A stretch of 37,642 nt of DNA from Desulfuromonadales bacterium GWC2_61_20 (GTDB taxonomy: Bacteria; Desulfobacterota; Desulfuromonadia; Desulfuromonadales; UBA2197): contig MGTO01000021.1 of NCBI GenBank assembly GCA_001799485.1, positions 1 to 37,642 on the forward strand, read 5' to 3'. The translations under genes were made by a program, and so were the position numbers. How positions within the stretch are numbered: the stretch's first letter is position 1; each line of letters starts with the position of its first letter. The notes beneath the pieces were generated by a model. The model was not told the origin of the DNA, ran no database searches, and was given only the letters and a program-made list of their open reading frames with translations. This document shows, piece after piece, positions 35,983 through 37,642 of this stretch.

Positions 35983-36118
35983 AAAAGACGATTGACCTGC
36001 GGTGAGAAAGGGGTAACAATCAGGGGCGATTTTGAGGAGGGGGAATGATGCCCGGATCACCGTTGCGATAACCAGTAACCGCCCGACCGGAATCATTTTC
36101 GGCGGGCGGTTTTGTTGT
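35983..36118 (+). repeat. Long direct repeat, copy B, with mini-ORF and terminator
   Basis: This is the second copy of 35067-35203. It keeps the GGAGGGGG ribosome-like site, a seven-codon frame MPGSPLR with stop TAA, and a terminator-like hairpin (AACCGCCCG at 36077-36085 with CGGGCGGTT at 36103-36111, followed by TT). Between the copies, the mini-ORF changes one residue (Thr to Pro) and one silent Leu codon. Confidence 0.75.
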
Positions 36119-36144
36119 TATTGCTCCGGAGGTTAACATTGCAT

Positions 36145-36195
36145 GTAGGAGCAGACTCCAGTCTGCGATTATCGCGAGCAGGAGCTCGCTCCTAC
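36145..36195. repeat. REP-like palindromic repeat
   Basis: GTAGGAGC (36145-36152) and GCTCCTAC (36188-36195) bracket smaller inverted parts, including GCAGACT/AGTCTGC and GCGAGC/GCTCGC. The sequence closely recalls the GTAGGAGCGAGCTTGCTCGCGA-type REP elements moved by REP-associated transposases. No transposase gene is present here. Confidence 0.6.
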
Positions 36196-36238
36196 GAAGA
36201 GCGGTTTTGGCTATTTAGCCACACAGAGGGAGGAAAGC

Positions 36239-36466
36239 ATGAATCCAGTGACCGTAGGTCTGGGTGTCGCCGCATTGTTGTTCGGTTTCTACAGCTTGTA
36301 CGTGCGCCTGTCCAACCCGACGAAATTCGCAAAGCTGGCGGCGATGAAACAATTTTGGGGAGAAAAACTGGGCGGCGCGATTCATTTTGTGGCGTACACG
36401 CTGGTTCCGCTCGGTGTCGGTGTCGTGCTGATCTTCGCGGGCTTGCGCGGCATTAACGTGTTTTGA
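36239..36466 (+). CDS. Small two-helix membrane protein, unknown function
   Basis: The protein has 75 residues, with a hydrophobic helix at about 3-22 (VTVGLGVAALLFGFYSLYV) and another at about 48-70, joined by a basic loop containing KFAKLAAMKQFWGEKLGG. I do not recognise the family. GGGAGGAAAGC directly before the ATG is a strong ribosome site. It stands between the REP-like repeat and an AT-richer orphan gene. The basic loop and short tail suggest both ends lie outside the cytoplasm. Confidence 0.7.
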   Translation: MNPVTVGLGVAALLFGFYSLYVRLSNPTKFAKLAAMKQFWGEKLGGAIHFVAYTLVPLGVGVVLIFAGLRGINVF

Positions 36467-36504
36467 ACTTATGGTTGGCCATGGCATAAAATCGGAGAGG
36501 GAAA

Positions 36505-36963
36505 ATGACTGAAAAACTAATGGCGACGGAGATTCAAATAGTTGGATTTTATAAAATTTTGCCGACCGAGGAATCAATTGTAGAAGCTGCAAGGTATCAC
36601 GAATATGATTGGCTTCTTGATGAAGATGGGAATTACACAGATGAAATCAATTGGGATAATCATGAAAATCTGGGATTAGTTGAACTACAGGTTTTCGGCA
36701 ACATATCCCCCCCCGAGTTTTATTCCAGCATCTCCCAAGAAGACCAGGTTCCCTATATGGAGTTTTGGCTCGACACTGAAGGTAGTTGCCTACTTACGGA
36801 GGATGAAGCCATTACGAAGCAAGGGCGCAGAGTTTGTTTTTTCCTTCATTTTATCGATCACTCGAAACCGCTAGCAGTCTCTGGGAAAAAACTTACATGC
36901 CCATCTTGTTCAACATTGCCAGAACGGCTTTCCCCATTCACGCATTACATCCCAGTTGACTGA
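36505..36963 (+). CDS. Hypothetical protein, AT-richer than its neighbours
   Basis: The protein has 152 residues and I do not recognise it. It is acidic, has no signal peptide or membrane helix, and contains a Trp/Asp/Asn-rich stretch (about 25-50) and a C-terminal LTCPSCS Cys pair. GGAGAGGG seven bases before the ATG supports the start. Base composition and codon use (many AAT, GAA, TTT, ATT) differ sharply from the GC-rich genes elsewhere in the window, which points to recent transfer. It lies among repeats at the accessory end. Confidence 0.65.
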   Translation: MTEKLMATEIQIVGFYKILPTEESIVEAARYHEYDWLLDEDGNYTDEINWDNHENLGLVELQVFGNISPPEFYSSISQEDQVPYMEFWLDTEGSCLLTEDEAITKQGRRVCFFLHFIDHSKPLAVSGKKLTCPSCSTLPERLSPFTHYIPVD

Positions 36964-37153
36964 GCTGCCCTTTGCGGAGCAGCGCACTGATAAATAGAAA
37001 AAACTCAGCCAACTGGGAAAATGCTCCTGAACAAAAACCGTCAAGTGATTTTCCGAACCGTTGGAAGATTAGGAGGAAAGGTCGAACAGGTTATGACGTT
37101 ATCACTTTTCGGTATGCTTTATTCTGCTGCCTTTATAATCATAGGAGGGCCTA
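36964..37153. other. Gap before the hairpin repeat
   Basis: No gene with a family match or clear ribosome site is seen. A 60-codon frame (36972-37154) is open but unsupported. The right edge (37144-37163) carries two tandem copies of AGGAGGGCCT leading into the hairpin element. Confidence 0.4.
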
Positions 37154-37258
37154 GGAGGGCCTAGGGGGACGCTGCTTGTTATTTTTCTACCGTAATAATT
37201 AGCAACATAGCAAGCAGCGTCCCCCACCAGGATCAGCAGCGTCCCCCACCAGGATCAG
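37154..37258. mobile_element. Hairpin repeat element with tandem 22-bp units
   Basis: GGGGGACGCTGCTTG (37164-37178) and CAAGCAGCGTCCCCC (37211-37225) are perfect 15-bp inverted repeats around a 32-base AT-rich loop. The right arm is followed by a tandem duplication of a 22-bp unit (37215-37236 and 37237-37258) that repeats the CAGCGTCCCCC arm. The first 46 bases (37154-37199) recur exactly at the window end. No transposase is present, so this looks like a non-autonomous element or transposon end. Confidence 0.6.
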
Positions 37259-37353
37259 CGGAAGCGGGCTTCGATACGCACGCCGCTGCGCCTTGATGAC
37301 GTTATGCGTGTTAAAATGAAGCCGCAACACGTCTCTAGACCAGGAGGTGTGAT

Positions 37354-37596
37354 ATGACCAAGCCAGCAAAGAATACGATTTGCCTTTGGTACGATGGCGA
37401 CGCCGAGGAGGCGGCGCGATTTTATGCCCGGACCTTTCCCGATTCATCCGTCGGCGCGGTACTTCGCGCGCCGGGCGACTATCCGTCCGGAAAAAAAGGC
37501 GATGTGCTGACGGTCGAGTTTACGGTGATGGGCATTCCCTGCCTCGGGCTCAATGGCGGCCCCGAGTTCAAGCACAACGAAGCCTTCTCATTTCAG
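37354..37596 (+). pseudogene. VOC/PhnB-like protein, 3' end replaced by repeat
   Basis: About 81 codons match the start of a PhnB-like glyoxalase/dioxygenase-superfamily (3-demethylubiquinone methyltransferase-type) protein: ICLWYDGDAEEAARFYARTF, then VEFTVMGIPCLGLNGGPEF and KHNEAFSFQ. Members of this family run on for roughly 70 further residues with a second half-domain, which is absent. From 37597 the DNA is identical to the repeat at 37154, and the frame continues only as repeat sequence. GGAGGTG (37342-37348) is a good ribosome site. Either the element inserted here or the window ends inside a repeat-caused assembly break. Confidence 0.75.
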
Positions 37597-37642
37597 GGAG
37601 GGCCTAGGGGGACGCTGCTTGTTATTTTTCTACCGTAATAAT
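37597..37642. repeat. Second copy of the 46-base repeat, at the window edge
   Basis: These 46 bases are identical to 37154-37199, including the GGGGGACGCTGCTTG arm and the AT-rich loop start. The copy runs off the end of the window, so its full extent is unknown. It replaces the expected 3' part of the VOC/PhnB-like gene. Confidence 0.85.

Noticed and set aside
36972-37154. A 60-codon open frame before the hairpin element
   Set aside because: It has no good ribosome site, no family resemblance, and runs into repeat sequence.
37215-37258. Short tandem repeat considered as a CRISPR array
   Set aside because: There are only two units, directly adjacent with no spacers, and the unit repeats the arm of a hairpin element.

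Overview
This is a GC-rich window that most resembles a member of the Desulfuromonadia (Geobacter/Desulfuromonas relatives). That placement is inferred from three things: a 12-heme periplasmic c-type cytochrome, a dense set of PAS/GAF histidine kinases and response regulators, and a sigma-54 response regulator next to a good -24/-12 promoter. No rRNA, tRNA, phage or CRISPR locus was seen.

Region 1 (about 170-17732, all + strand) is a large signalling block. It holds a stand-alone response regulator, a REC-histidine kinase, a periplasmic-binding lipoprotein, a membrane PAS sensor without a kinase, and a REC-GAF-PAS-GAF histidine kinase; three of the four junctions are ATGA overlaps. A truncated sensor and a kinase ATPase fragment follow. 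Next comes the most striking gene of the window (8372-12607): one 1411-residue reading frame that joins a complete Cu(I) P1B-ATPase (CopA/RAN1 type), a three-helix ethylene-receptor (ETR1)-type copper-binding membrane domain, a PAS domain and a histidine kinase. In plants RAN1 delivers the copper that ETR1 needs to bind ethylene; here pump and receptor are one polypeptide. Downstream lie a stand-alone response regulator, a REC-PAS-GAF-PAS-GGDEF-EAL protein and a sigma-54-dependent response regulator, which are plausible output components.

Region 2 (about 17733-31358) starts with a sigma-54-type promoter and a dispersed inverted repeat, then a small unknown protein and five exported proteins. 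Four of these carry DUF11-like repeats, and the last is a 1969-residue outer-membrane protein with DUF11, a Cna-B-like fold, an OmpA peptidoglycan-binding domain and a predicted C-terminal beta barrel. This looks like a cell-surface assembly cluster.

Region 3 (31398-34799) carries a ChbG/HpnK-type deacetylase, a GT4 glycosyltransferase with some likeness to SenB, trmO, a shared bidirectional terminator, and the convergent 12-heme cytochrome.

Region 4 (34800-37642) is accessory DNA. It has a toxin-antitoxin pair flanked by two ~136-bp direct repeats (each with a Shine-Dalgarno-preceded 7-codon mini-ORF and a terminator hairpin), a REP-like palindrome, a small two-helix membrane protein, an AT-richer orphan gene, a hairpin repeat element, and a VOC/PhnB-like gene whose 3' end is replaced by a second copy of that element exactly at the window edge.
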